From contig NZ_KQ948020.1 of NCBI RefSeq assembly GCF_001513965.1, forward strand, positions 213,826 to 253,437: a DNA stretch of 39,612 bases, written 5' to 3'. This stretch comes from Streptomyces cellostaticus (GTDB lineage Bacteria; Actinomycetota; Actinomycetes; Streptomycetales; Streptomycetaceae). Shown here one piece after another: positions 30,705-38,460 of the stretch. The position numbers and the translations under genes were made by a program. Numbering within the stretch: position 1 is the stretch's first letter; each line of letters opens with the position of its first letter. A model generated the notes under the pieces. That model made no database searches, was not told the origin of the DNA, and worked only from the letters and a program-made list of their open reading frames with translations.

Positions 30705-32024
30705 ATGGGCAGCCGCACCGTGCTGGTCGAGGATCTGATGGAGCGCTTCCCGCATGTGCCGCGGGAGGCCGTCTTCAAGGAGGACCTGCTCCGGGGCGGA
30801 GTCGCCTTCGACCCGTCCGCACTCAGTGACAACGAGGGCGGCGAGGTCAAGCCGAAGTCGTACTTCATCTTCTCCTTCGACCACGGCACCCTGCCCGAGC
30901 TGGGCGAGGCCGCGCTGCGCCGGCCCCCGGAGGAGATCATCCTCACGGGCGGCCCGTACGACCTGCGCCGCACCGTCGTCTCCGTACGGGTGAACCCGGC
31001 CTCGCCGTACCGGGTCGCCGCCGATGACGAGGGGCTGCTCGGGCTGTACCTGGACGGGAAGCGGATCGCCGACGTCGGTGTGCCGCCGATGCCCGAGTAC
31101 TACCGGCACACCCTCTCCAACGGGAAGTCCGTCATGGAGGTCGCCCCCACCATCCAGTGGGGCTACCTGATCTACCTGACCGTCTTCCGGGTCTGCCAGT
31201 ACTTCGGCGCCAAGGAGGAGTGCCAGTACTGCGACATCAACCACAACTGGCGCCAGCACAAGGCCGCCGGCCGGCCGTACACAGGAGTCAAGGACGTCGA
31301 GGAGGTCCTCGAGGCCCTGGAGATCATCGACCGGTACGACACCGCGAAGGCGTCCACCGCCTACACCCTTACGGGTGGCGCCATCACCAAGACGGTCGCC
31401 GGGCGCGACGAGGCCGACTTCTACGGCCAGTACGCCAAGGCCATCGAGGAGCGCTTCCCGGGCCGCTGGATCGGCAAGGTCGTCGCGCAGGCGCTGCCCA
31501 AGGCGGACGTACAGCGGTTCAAGGACTACGGCGTGCAGATCTACCACCCCAACTTCGAGGTGTGGGACCGCCGTCTGTTCGAGCTGTACTGCCCCGGCAA
31601 GGAACGTTACGTCGGCCGGGACGAGTGGCACCGCCGCATCCTCGACTCCGCAGAGGTGTTCGGCGCGCGCAACGTGATCCCCAACTTCGTGGCGGGCGTG
31701 GAGATGGCCGAGCCGTTCGGCTTCACCACCGTCGACGAGGCCATCGCCTCCACCACCGAAGGCCTGCGCTTCTTCATGTCCCACGGCATCACGCCCCGCT
31801 TCACCACCTGGTGCCCGGAGCCCACCACCCCGCTCGGCAAGGCCAACCCGCAGGGCGCGCCGCTGGAGTACCACATCCGGCTCCTGGAGGCCTACCGGGC
31901 CACGATGGACGACTTCGGGCTGTCCTCCCCGCCCGGCTACGGCCCGCCCGGACCCGGCCGCGCCGTCTTCTCCGTCAGCTCATTCATGGACAGTCTGCCC
32001 GCCCGGGATGCGGTGGAGGTGTGA
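30705..32024 (+). CDS. Radical SAM protein with atypical C-x8-C-x2-C cluster motif
   Basis: A 439-residue protein with a very good ribosome site (GGAGGAG seven bases before ATG 30705). The likely 4Fe-4S ligands are in VCQYFGAKEECQYCDIN near residues 166-178: the first Cys is eight residues from the second, instead of three in the usual CX3CX2C. Other radical-SAM features are the GGA segment (TLTGGAITKT) as a possible SAM-contact motif, KVVAQALPKADVQRFKDYGVQIYHPNFEVWD as barrel strands, and TPRFTTWCPEPTTPLG near the end. The reaction is unknown. Confidence 0.75.
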   Translation: MGSRTVLVEDLMERFPHVPREAVFKEDLLRGGVAFDPSALSDNEGGEVKPKSYFIFSFDHGTLPELGEAALRRPPEEIILTGGPYDLRRTVVSVRVNPASPYRVAADDEGLLGLYLDGKRIADVGVPPMPEYYRHTLSNGKSVMEVAPTIQWGYLIYLTVFRVCQYFGAKEECQYCDINHNWRQHKAAGRPYTGVKDVEEVLEALEIIDRYDTAKASTAYTLTGGAITKTVAGRDEADFYGQYAKAIEERFPGRWIGKVVAQALPKADVQRFKDYGVQIYHPNFEVWDRRLFELYCPGKERYVGRDEWHRRILDSAEVFGARNVIPNFVAGVEMAEPFGFTTVDEAIASTTEGLRFFMSHGITPRFTTWCPEPTTPLGKANPQGAPLEYHIRLLEAYRATMDDFGLSSPPGYGPPGPGRAVFSVSSFMDSLPARDAVEV

Positions 32025-32030
32025 TCCGCG

Positions 32031-32045
32031 ACCGGAAGCCGGTCC
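32031..32045 (+). terminator. Short hairpin after the radical SAM gene
   Basis: GACCGG-AAG-CCGGTC, a 6-bp perfect stem with a 3-base loop, begins six bases past the stop codon. There is no T-run. Possible terminator of the radical SAM transcript. Confidence 0.35.
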
Positions 32046-32259
32046 GGCGTTGAGCCGTATGGCGCCCGCGTCCGTATCAGAGGCCGGAGTTGTGGGCCCG
32101 AGCAACCGCGGTCACGTCACGCGACCTTCCGGTCACCGGATTTGAATACGCCGCTTGTCAGTTGTGTCGATGACGTGAAAGGCTCCTGCCCGCCGCGAGG
32201 TTCCCCCAACTTCATTTCCTCTATGGTGAGTTGACCTCGCTCGTGGATGCAGGAGTCCC

Positions 32260-33768
32260 ATGCCCGACCTGCCGACCCCCCAGGACGACACCGAGGCCGC
32301 GCTGTTCTCGGAGTGCTGGGACGCGGTGCTCTCGTACGCCGACCTGTGCACCTCCGGCTCGTTGACGGCCCATCAGCTCGCCACCGAGGCGTTCACCCTC
32401 GGGATGCGCGAGGTGCGTGCCGCAGGGGCCGCCTCCGTGCGCGGCCCCGGCCGGCGTGCCGGGCGGCTGCCGGTGATCCCGGAGCTGCTGACCGCCGTAC
32501 GCAACACGGCCGCGAGCTGGGAGGCCGAGGGCCAGGGGCACAAGCTCGATCCCGATCTGCGGCTGTGGCTCAACTCCGGCCAGGCCGCCCGCTACAGCGG
32601 CCCGCCGCTCGGGCGCCCGGTCGCGCTGCGCGGCCTGAGGGACATGCAGGATGCCGACGCCTCGCTGCTGTGGCTCGCCGAGGTGGAGGCGCTGCCCCTG
32701 CCGACGGTGGCCCGCCGGCTCGCCCTGGACCCGGCCACGGTCGCCGAGGAACTCGACCAGGTCCGCGGCCTGTTCAGGGACCGCTGTCACCGCGCACACC
32801 TCGACTCCCCGATGGACGCGCAGTGCCGCAGCTATGCCCGGCTGCTGGACGCGGTCACCCGCTCGGCCGCCGCCGACACGCCGGGCGACCTCTCCCGGCA
32901 CCTCGCCACCTGCGTCCGGTGCGCCGAAGCCGCCGCCTGCCTGCGCCTGCACGGCGGCGGACTGCCCGCCGCGCTGGCCGGCGGGGTCATCGGCTGGGGC
33001 GGCCTCGCCTATCTGGAGCGCCGGCGCCGCGCCGCCGAGGTCCGGCTCGGCGCGGGCCGCCCGGGCGCCGAGCCGGACACCGGCGACCCCGAGGAGGGCG
33101 CGGGCCGCACCCGGGTGCTGCGCGGCGGCCTGCTCGCCGCCGCCGTCCTGCTGTCGGCGCTGGCGCTCGGCGTGTCGATGATGCCGTTCGGCGGCTCGAG
33201 CGGCTCGAGCGGCTCGACCGACTCGGGCGGCTCCGGCGACGACACCGCGGCCGTCCGCGACGAGCGCCAGCCGGTCGCCGCCCCCGGCATCTCCCGCACC
33301 ACCGCCGGGCCGGCCTCCTCCCGCCCGCCCTCCACCACTGCCTCCGCGACCGCCACCCGGACCAAGCCCGAGCGCAAGAACCCCGATCCCGAACCCCAGG
33401 GCACCTCCTCCGCCACCACCGACCCCGGCCCGAGCGGGACGACCGCCCCCGCCGCCACCTGCCAGGTCGCCTACGACCTGGTCAACCAGTGGGCCGACGG
33501 CTTCCAGGCCACCGTCACCGTCACCACCGGCGAGGCCCTCACCGACTGGCAGGTCGCCTGGACCTTCCGCGACGGCCAGCAGGTCGGCCAGATGTGGGAC
33601 GCGACCGTCCGTCAGAACGGCTCCCGCGTCACTGCCGCCGCGGCCGACTACAACCGGAGCGTCGCCGCGCACGGGACGCTGACCTTCGGCTTCCTCGCGT
33701 CCTGGCAGGGCGGGAACCGGGCGCCGTACCACTTCACCCTCAACGGGGAGCCCTGCACGGCGGGCTGA
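32260..33768 (+). CDS. Membrane sensor: sigma-like domain, zinc-finger anti-sigma motif, TM helix and CBM2 domain
   Basis: A 502-residue protein. Residues about 10-60 resemble sigma-70 region 2 helices and about 145-175 (LPLPTVARRLALDPATVAEELDQVR) resemble a region 4 helix-turn-helix. HLATCVRC (H-x3-C-x2-C, about 222-229) is the zinc-binding anti-sigma motif. A single membrane helix (LLAAAVLLSALALGVSMM, about 292-309) follows, then a Gly/Ser- and Pro/Thr-rich linker with three 9-bp DNA repeats at 33193-33219, then a cellulose-binding CBM2 domain (CQVAYDLVNQWADGFQATVTV to the final Cys). GCAGGAG lies four bases before ATG 32260. Topology would be cytoplasmic N-terminus and extracellular CBM2, suggesting a polysaccharide-sensing regulator. 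The sigma-like part may be degenerate. Confidence 0.8.
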   Translation: MPDLPTPQDDTEAALFSECWDAVLSYADLCTSGSLTAHQLATEAFTLGMREVRAAGAASVRGPGRRAGRLPVIPELLTAVRNTAASWEAEGQGHKLDPDLRLWLNSGQAARYSGPPLGRPVALRGLRDMQDADASLLWLAEVEALPLPTVARRLALDPATVAEELDQVRGLFRDRCHRAHLDSPMDAQCRSYARLLDAVTRSAAADTPGDLSRHLATCVRCAEAAACLRLHGGGLPAALAGGVIGWGGLAYLERRRRAAEVRLGAGRPGAEPDTGDPEEGAGRTRVLRGGLLAAAVLLSALALGVSMMPFGGSSGSSGSTDSGGSGDDTAAVRDERQPVAAPGISRTTAGPASSRPPSTTASATATRTKPERKNPDPEPQGTSSATTDPGPSGTTAPAATCQVAYDLVNQWADGFQATVTVTTGEALTDWQVAWTFRDGQQVGQMWDATVRQNGSRVTAAAADYNRSVAAHGTLTFGFLASWQGGNRAPYHFTLNGEPCTAG

Positions 33769-33778
33769 CGGCCCCTCG

Positions 33779-33832
33779 GACCGCCCCGGCCGTATCCCCG
33801 CCGCCCCGCACGGCCGTACCCACGGGGCGGTC
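33779..33832 (+). terminator. Hairpin terminator after the CBM2 membrane protein gene
   Basis: An outer 9-bp stem GACCGCCCC/GGGGCGGTC (33779-33787 with 33824-33832) encloses an inner stem GGCCGT/ACGGCC (33788-33793 with 33810-33815), starting 11 bases after the stop codon. Likely transcription end. Confidence 0.6.
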
Positions 33833-33941
33833 TGCGCACGCCCGGCGACGGCCTGGACGCGCGGCCTCCTCTTCCGCGCGGCCTCCCGTGCGGTCGCCCG
33901 CCTCCCGCATCGTCCCGGCACAGCCGCCGGGTGGCGATTAA

Positions 33942-33981
33942 TCACCGTCCCATCACCGTGTCACTACGTCGGCGTCACCGT
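33942..33981 (+). promoter_or_regulatory. 11-bp-phased TCACCGT direct repeats (PHO-box-like)
   Basis: TCACCGT occurs at 33942, 33953 and 33975, i.e. with spacings of 11 and 22 bases; the in-phase unit at 33964 is degenerate. Direct repeats of 11 bases with a TCACC core are the layout of PhoP-type response-regulator sites in Streptomyces. It lies about 240-280 bases before the Crp start. Confidence 0.45.
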
Positions 33982-33990
33982 CCCGGTAGC

Positions 33991-34008
33991 CGAAAACCCG
34001 AGTTTTCG
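33991..34008. promoter_or_regulatory. Perfect palindrome CGAAAAC-CCGA-GTTTTCG
   Basis: A 7-4-7 inverted repeat, AT-rich for the region, nine bases downstream of the phased repeats. It could be an operator for the Crp protein itself or for another dimeric regulator, or a small hairpin in the leader RNA. Confidence 0.45.
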
Positions 34009-34221
34009 CCAATTCCCCCATCCTGGCGGGACGTTTCGCCGCGCGTACCGGGCGTGGGTGCGGGACCCGGGCGGGGCACGCTCATACGACCTACCTGGAA
34101 GTTCCGCAACTACCGGGCGGTACCCCCGATGTGGCGCAATTCACTCGCCCCAAAACGGCGCTCTGTCACCATCAACGCCTGCGCAAAACGAGGCATCCGG
34201 ACTGCGGCGGGGGGCGTGGCC

Positions 34222-34944
34222 ATGGGGCTGCTCGGCAATGAGCTGGCGTTCGCGCACGCGCTGACGGCCCAGGAGCGGGAGAGCGTGATGGCTCTCGGCA
34301 ACCGGAAGCGCTACCCGGCCGATGCCCACCTTCTGACAGAAGGTGACCGGTCCAGTCACGTAGTGATCATACTTCAGGGGTGGGTGACCGTTTCCGTGGC
34401 CACGGACCGGGGTGCCGCCGGGCTGATACTCGGCCTGCGCGGCCCCGGTGAACTGCTGGGCGAGATGGCCGCGTTGGACCCGCACCCCCGCAGCGCCACC
34501 GTACGCGCGCTGGGCCCCATAGAGGCCCAGGTCATCACGGGGGACGCGTTTCGCAGATTTCTCGCCCTGCACCCCCGCGTCAGCGGTCTGGTGATACGCC
34601 AGCTCACCTTCCGCCTCCGCAGCGCCGACCAGGAACGGTCCGCGCTCGCCTCGCTCACCGTGCTCCAGCGCCTGGCCAGCCGGCTCACCGAACTCTCCGG
34701 AGCCGAACCCTCCGGCCCCTACACCCCGTCCGGAGCGGGCCCCTCGACCGGCCTCTCGCCCGCCGGACCCGTCGTCCAACTGGCCCAGGACGAACTGGCG
34801 GCCACCATCGGAGCCACCCGGGAAGCCGTCGCCAAGGCCCTGCGCCTGCTGCGCGACCAGAACATCGTGCGCACGGGCAACCGGATGGTGGAGATCCTCG
34901 ACCCGGCGCTGCTCGCCCTCCTCGCGGAGGGACATCAGGAGTAA
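34222..34944 (+). CDS. Crp/Fnr-family transcriptional regulator
   Basis: A 240-residue regulator. The N-terminal cyclic-nucleotide-binding beta-roll covers about 10-125 (RYPADAHLLTEGDRSSHVVIILQGWVTV, GLRGPGELLGEMAALDPHPRSATVRAL), then a long dimer helix, a Pro/Ser/Gly-rich insertion (about 160-185), and the C-terminal winged HTH (DELAATIGATREAVAKALRLLRDQNIV). No cysteine cluster for an Fe-S centre, so an Fnr-type oxygen sensor is unlikely. The ATG at 34222 matches the family N-terminus; GTG 34216 is close. It is 109 bases before a nucleotide-cyclase-like gene, a suggestive pairing of possible messenger maker and sensor. Confidence 0.92.
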   Translation: MGLLGNELAFAHALTAQERESVMALGNRKRYPADAHLLTEGDRSSHVVIILQGWVTVSVATDRGAAGLILGLRGPGELLGEMAALDPHPRSATVRALGPIEAQVITGDAFRRFLALHPRVSGLVIRQLTFRLRSADQERSALASLTVLQRLASRLTELSGAEPSGPYTPSGAGPSTGLSPAGPVVQLAQDELAATIGATREAVAKALRLLRDQNIVRTGNRMVEILDPALLALLAEGHQE

Positions 34945-35053
34945 AGCCCCGCCTCGCCATGTGTAAACGGCTACAGACGGCCTGCGTCCCGGGCCTGACG
35001 CTGATGGGACGAACCACCACTTCGGCAAGCGGACAGGACTGCAGGGGGCACGG

Positions 35054-35896
35054 GTGAACCACGGCGCACCGGAACTCGGCGAAGCACACTACGAGTTGGT
35101 GATCAGCGTCGATGCCAGACGTTCGGGGGAGTACGACGACGTCGACAAGCCGCGCATGCGCGCCCGGATCTACCGGGTGCTGGAGACGGCGTTCACCCAT
35201 GCCTCGGTGGGGCGCGACGCCGTCCACATGGAGGACCGCGGCGACGGCGTGCTGGTGTCGGTGGCGGGCCGGATCGCGGTCACCCGGCTGCTCGGCCTGT
35301 GGCTGGTCGAGGTGCACGAGAAGCTGCGGGACGAGAACCGCGGTCTGCGCGTGCCCCTGGGACTGCGGATCGGCATGCACGTCGGCCCGGTCCGGCACGA
35401 CGAGCGGGGCATCAGCGGGCGCGCGGTCGACCTCGCCTGCCGGCTGGCCGACTCCTCCGTCGCCCGCCGCCTCCTCGACGCCGAGGAGGCCGACCTGGTG
35501 CTGGTGACCTCACAGTCCCTGTACGAGGACGTGGTCAGCAGCGGCGGCAAGTTCATCGAGCCCGGGCACTACTCCCCGGCCCGGCTGGAGCTCAAGGAGG
35601 GCGAGGTCACCGCCTGGTTCCACCTTCCCGGCCGGCCCGCTCCGGAGATTCCCGCGACGCCCTCGCCCTTCGGCGCGGCCGTCGCCGAAGCCGCGGACAT
35701 CGCCGCCGACTTCGCCGTCACCGGGCCGAAGTCCGAGCCGACGGCCGAACCCGCTCAGCGCCCCGACCCGTCCGGTACCCAGTACACCGTCCACGGTGAC
35801 ATGTCCCAGCACCACGACAACGTCTACCAACAGCCCGTGCACATCGGCCGGATCACCGACCGTGACACCGAGCGGCGGAAGGGCGGAGCCGAGTGA
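35054..35896 (+). CDS. Nucleotide-cyclase-homology-domain protein with C-terminal recruitment-like motif
   Basis: A 280-residue protein. Residues 12-190 resemble a class III adenylate/guanylate cyclase domain. The first metal Asp is D20 in VISVDARRSG and the second D64 in DRGDGVLVS; GLRIGMHVGPV and SGRAVDLACRLADSS follow. The transition-state Asn usually in VNLAAR is Asp (D126), while the Arg (R130) is kept, so activity may be altered or lost. After a proline-rich linker, residues 240-270 carry YTVHGD and VYQQPVHIGRI, a short motif with a counterpart in the next protein. GTG 35054 is the start. Its stop overlaps the NTPase start as GTGA. Role: messenger synthesis or ligand sensing. Confidence 0.75.
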   Translation: MNHGAPELGEAHYELVISVDARRSGEYDDVDKPRMRARIYRVLETAFTHASVGRDAVHMEDRGDGVLVSVAGRIAVTRLLGLWLVEVHEKLRDENRGLRVPLGLRIGMHVGPVRHDERGISGRAVDLACRLADSSVARRLLDAEEADLVLVTSQSLYEDVVSSGGKFIEPGHYSPARLELKEGEVTAWFHLPGRPAPEIPATPSPFGAAVAEAADIAADFAVTGPKSEPTAEPAQRPDPSGTQYTVHGDMSQHHDNVYQQPVHIGRITDRDTERRKGGAE

Positions 35897-38460
35897 GCGA
35901 CGACGAGCAGGCGGGCGGCGCGGCCGACGACGTCCCCGAGAAGGCCGACGAGGGACGGTCGTCCGACGACGGCAAGAAGCAGGACAGGGACGACAAGAAG
36001 CAGGACCGGGACGACAAGAGGTCCAAGGACGACCAGTCCCGGGACGGCGAGGGCAAGGGCGACGACAAGAAGTCCGCCGAGGACGAGGAGGCGGAGAAGG
36101 AGAAGGAGCGGGAGAAGGAACGCGAGCGCGCCGCCGGGCGGTTCAAGGCGTACACCCGCGACCCCCTCGCCGAGGACGAGGGCGAGGACGGGCCCACCGA
36201 CCTCGCAGCCGCCGCGCGCACCCGCCGGGCCACCCGGATGCTGTTCGACGTCGGCCGGGACCTGAACCGCTTCGACCGCTCGTACATCAACAGCGCCCAC
36301 ATCGGCGACATCAACCTGCGGCTGGACGGCCGCCGACCGGGCGCCGGCATGCGCAGCGGGCCCGTACCCGAGGAGGAACTGCGCAGGCTCCGCCGCGTCC
36401 ATGTGGAGCCGGAAGGGTACATACGGCTGCGCAACGCGCTCCGCGCCCGCCGGCTGCTGGTGCTCGGTGCCGCACCCGGCACCGGACGTACGAGTACGGC
36501 GCTCTCGCTCCTGGACGAGATCACCCAGTATCCGGCGGACGGCACGGCCGTCGACCGGGTGCTGCGGGTCGATCCGGACGGCGGGGTACGGCAGCTGGCC
36601 GCCGAGCTGGAGTCGCGGGGCGGTTCCGGGTATGTGCTGGAGCTGTCCCTCACCCGGCCCGGTGCGCTGCCCCCGGACGAGATGGACCTCGACGAGCTCG
36701 CCGCGGCCCTGGCCCGGCACGACGCCTTCGCGGTGATCGTCGTCACCGTCGGGTCGGCGGCGAACCCGCTGCTGGCCGGCCGGTACGGGATGCTCTGCCC
36801 GCCCGTGCCCACCGAGGAACTGCTCGCCACCCGGCTGCGCGAGCGGCTGGCGGACCGCGCCACCGAGGCCCGGGAGGGCGACCCCCCGCCGGACGACCTG
36901 CTGGCGCGGGCGGAGGAACTCGCGGACCGGGACGAGGTCAAGGACGCGGTCGGGCTGGACGATCTGCGCCCCGCCGAGGCCGAGCTGCTCGCGTCGCTGC
37001 TCGCCGGGCATGCCCTGGGGGACATCACCTCGTACGAGGAACTGCTGTCCGGCTGCCGGAGCATCGCCGCCGGGCAGGCCCAGGAGTGGTTCGCCGGTGT
37101 GGACCGGGCGCTGACGGCGCCTGCGGCCGAGAGGGAACGGCCGGAGGGGAGCGCGGGGCGGTCGGGGACGGCGACGCTGTTCCACCCGGTGGCGTTCCGG
37201 ATCGCGCTCGCCGTGCTGGGCGGGGCCTCGCACAGCGCCGTGGCCGCCGCCGCCCACCTGCTGACCTGGGAACTGTCGGTCCAGTCCGACCCGGACAACA
37301 CGCCGGCCCGCCCGCTGTTCTGCGACGACCCGGAAGCCGATCTGGCGCTCTCGCGCGCCGAACTGACCGACGGCAAGGTCGAGGCGGACGGGCACGACGT
37401 GCCGGCGCGGCTGATCTGGTACCGGGGTTCCGCCCTGCCGTCCGCGGTGCTGACCGAGCTGTGGGACCGCCACTTCCCGGTCCGGGCGCCGGTGGTGCGC
37501 TGGCTGCGGCTGCTGGCGGACGATCCGCGCTCGCAGGTGTGGATGCGCGCCGCGGTGGCCGCGGGGGAGCTGTGTGTACGGGACTTCGACCACGGCTACA
37601 CCGAGCTGGTCCGGCCGCTCGCCGAGGCCACCACGTCCCGCCGGCGGATCTTCGCGGCCACCACCATGGACCAGGCCGCCGGTCACGACTCGCACCGCAG
37701 GACGGTGCACAAGCTGATCAGCGACTGGAGCAAGCACGGCACCAAGTCACTGCGCTGGACCGCCGCGATGGCGCTGGGCTACGGCAACGCCCAGGCCACG
37801 ACCGACGACACCCTGGACACCCTGGCCAAGATCGGGGTCCGGGACGACGGGGAGCAGTTGGCGGTCGCCTCCTTCAACGTCGTACGGCTGCTGGCGCTGC
37901 CGGACGCCGCCGAGGTGCTCGCGCGGGTGACCGAGTGGACCCACCACAAGCGCGAGCCGTACCAGGACCTGGGTCTGGTGACCACCGTCCGGCTCGCCCT
38001 GACCACGGTGGACGAGGTGCTCTCGGACGACCCGGACTCCCCGCTGGCCGACCGCGGCGACTGGCCGCTGCCCCTCGCCCTTGCCGCCACCCGGCCCGAA
38101 CTCGTCGGCCCCATGGCCGACTTGATGTGGACCGCGCTGAACACGGCACGCGCGAGGGACGTGGCGATGGACGCGCTGGAGCGTCTGCTGCGCTCGGCCG
38201 TGCGCAAGGACGGCGCCGAGTGGACCCGGCCCGGGCTCGCGGCACTGCTGCCCGCGCTGGCGACCGAGGAGCACGACCGGCGGCGGCTGGACTGGCTGCT
38301 GCGCCACATGATGAACGACCCCGAGAACCCCGTCCCCGACGCGCAGGCGCGCGACCTGTGGTGGCTCGCCGTCAGGCCCTCGGAGCCGACGCGCCGGGAC
38401 AGGCCGCACGGGGAGAGGCCGCGCCGGGAGACGACCCGCGAGGAGGAGAGGCATGGCTGA
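35893..38460 (+). CDS. P-loop NTPase with charged N-terminus and helical repeats
   Basis: An 855-residue protein. Residues 1-80 are extremely charged and repetitive (KKQDRDD twice, then Glu/Lys/Arg runs), likely disordered or coiled. SYINSAHIGDI (130-140) echoes the partner's C-terminal motif. A P-loop reads AAPGTGRT (193-200), with Arg where Lys is normal, then a Walker B-like DAFAVIVVTV. The second half is alpha-helical with HEAT-like character (VRWLRLLADDPRSQVWMRAAVAAGELC, SLRWTAAMALGYGNAQ). The GTG start overlaps the cyclase-like stop; the 3' end overlaps the next gene by 8 bases. It resembles STAND/NACHT-type signalling NTPases in layout; exact family unassigned. Confidence 0.7.
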   Translation: MSDDEQAGGAADDVPEKADEGRSSDDGKKQDRDDKKQDRDDKRSKDDQSRDGEGKGDDKKSAEDEEAEKEKEREKERERAAGRFKAYTRDPLAEDEGEDGPTDLAAAARTRRATRMLFDVGRDLNRFDRSYINSAHIGDINLRLDGRRPGAGMRSGPVPEEELRRLRRVHVEPEGYIRLRNALRARRLLVLGAAPGTGRTSTALSLLDEITQYPADGTAVDRVLRVDPDGGVRQLAAELESRGGSGYVLELSLTRPGALPPDEMDLDELAAALARHDAFAVIVVTVGSAANPLLAGRYGMLCPPVPTEELLATRLRERLADRATEAREGDPPPDDLLARAEELADRDEVKDAVGLDDLRPAEAELLASLLAGHALGDITSYEELLSGCRSIAAGQAQEWFAGVDRALTAPAAERERPEGSAGRSGTATLFHPVAFRIALAVLGGASHSAVAAAAHLLTWELSVQSDPDNTPARPLFCDDPEADLALSRAELTDGKVEADGHDVPARLIWYRGSALPSAVLTELWDRHFPVRAPVVRWLRLLADDPRSQVWMRAAVAAGELCVRDFDHGYTELVRPLAEATTSRRRIFAATTMDQAAGHDSHRRTVHKLISDWSKHGTKSLRWTAAMALGYGNAQATTDDTLDTLAKIGVRDDGEQLAVASFNVVRLLALPDAAEVLARVTEWTHHKREPYQDLGLVTTVRLALTTVDEVLSDDPDSPLADRGDWPLPLALAATRPELVGPMADLMWTALNTARARDVAMDALERLLRSAVRKDGAEWTRPGLAALLPALATEEHDRRRLDWLLRHMMNDPENPVPDAQARDLWWLAVRPSEPTRRDRPHGERPRRETTREEERHG

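Larger units (their letters stand above)
33769..34221. other. Intergenic region upstream of the Crp gene
   Basis: This 450-base gap has no convincing gene. An open frame from 33931 runs into the Crp gene but shows no protein-like sequence before 34222. It holds a long hairpin (33779-33832), phased TCACCGT repeats (33942-33981) and a perfect palindrome (33991-34008), so it looks like a heavily regulated promoter with a leader. Confidence 0.6.

Noticed and set aside
33193..33219. GGCTCGAGC tandem repeats
   Set aside because: They encode a Gly/Ser linker after the membrane helix and need no further explanation.
33931..34221. Upstream extension of the Crp gene to GTG/ATG at 33931
   Set aside because: The extra 97 residues have no Crp-family similarity and would cover the phased repeats and palindrome.
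35824..37737. 637-residue minus-strand frame opposite the NTPase
   Set aside because: It is a shadow of the GC-rich plus-strand gene, with no recognisable domain or start site.
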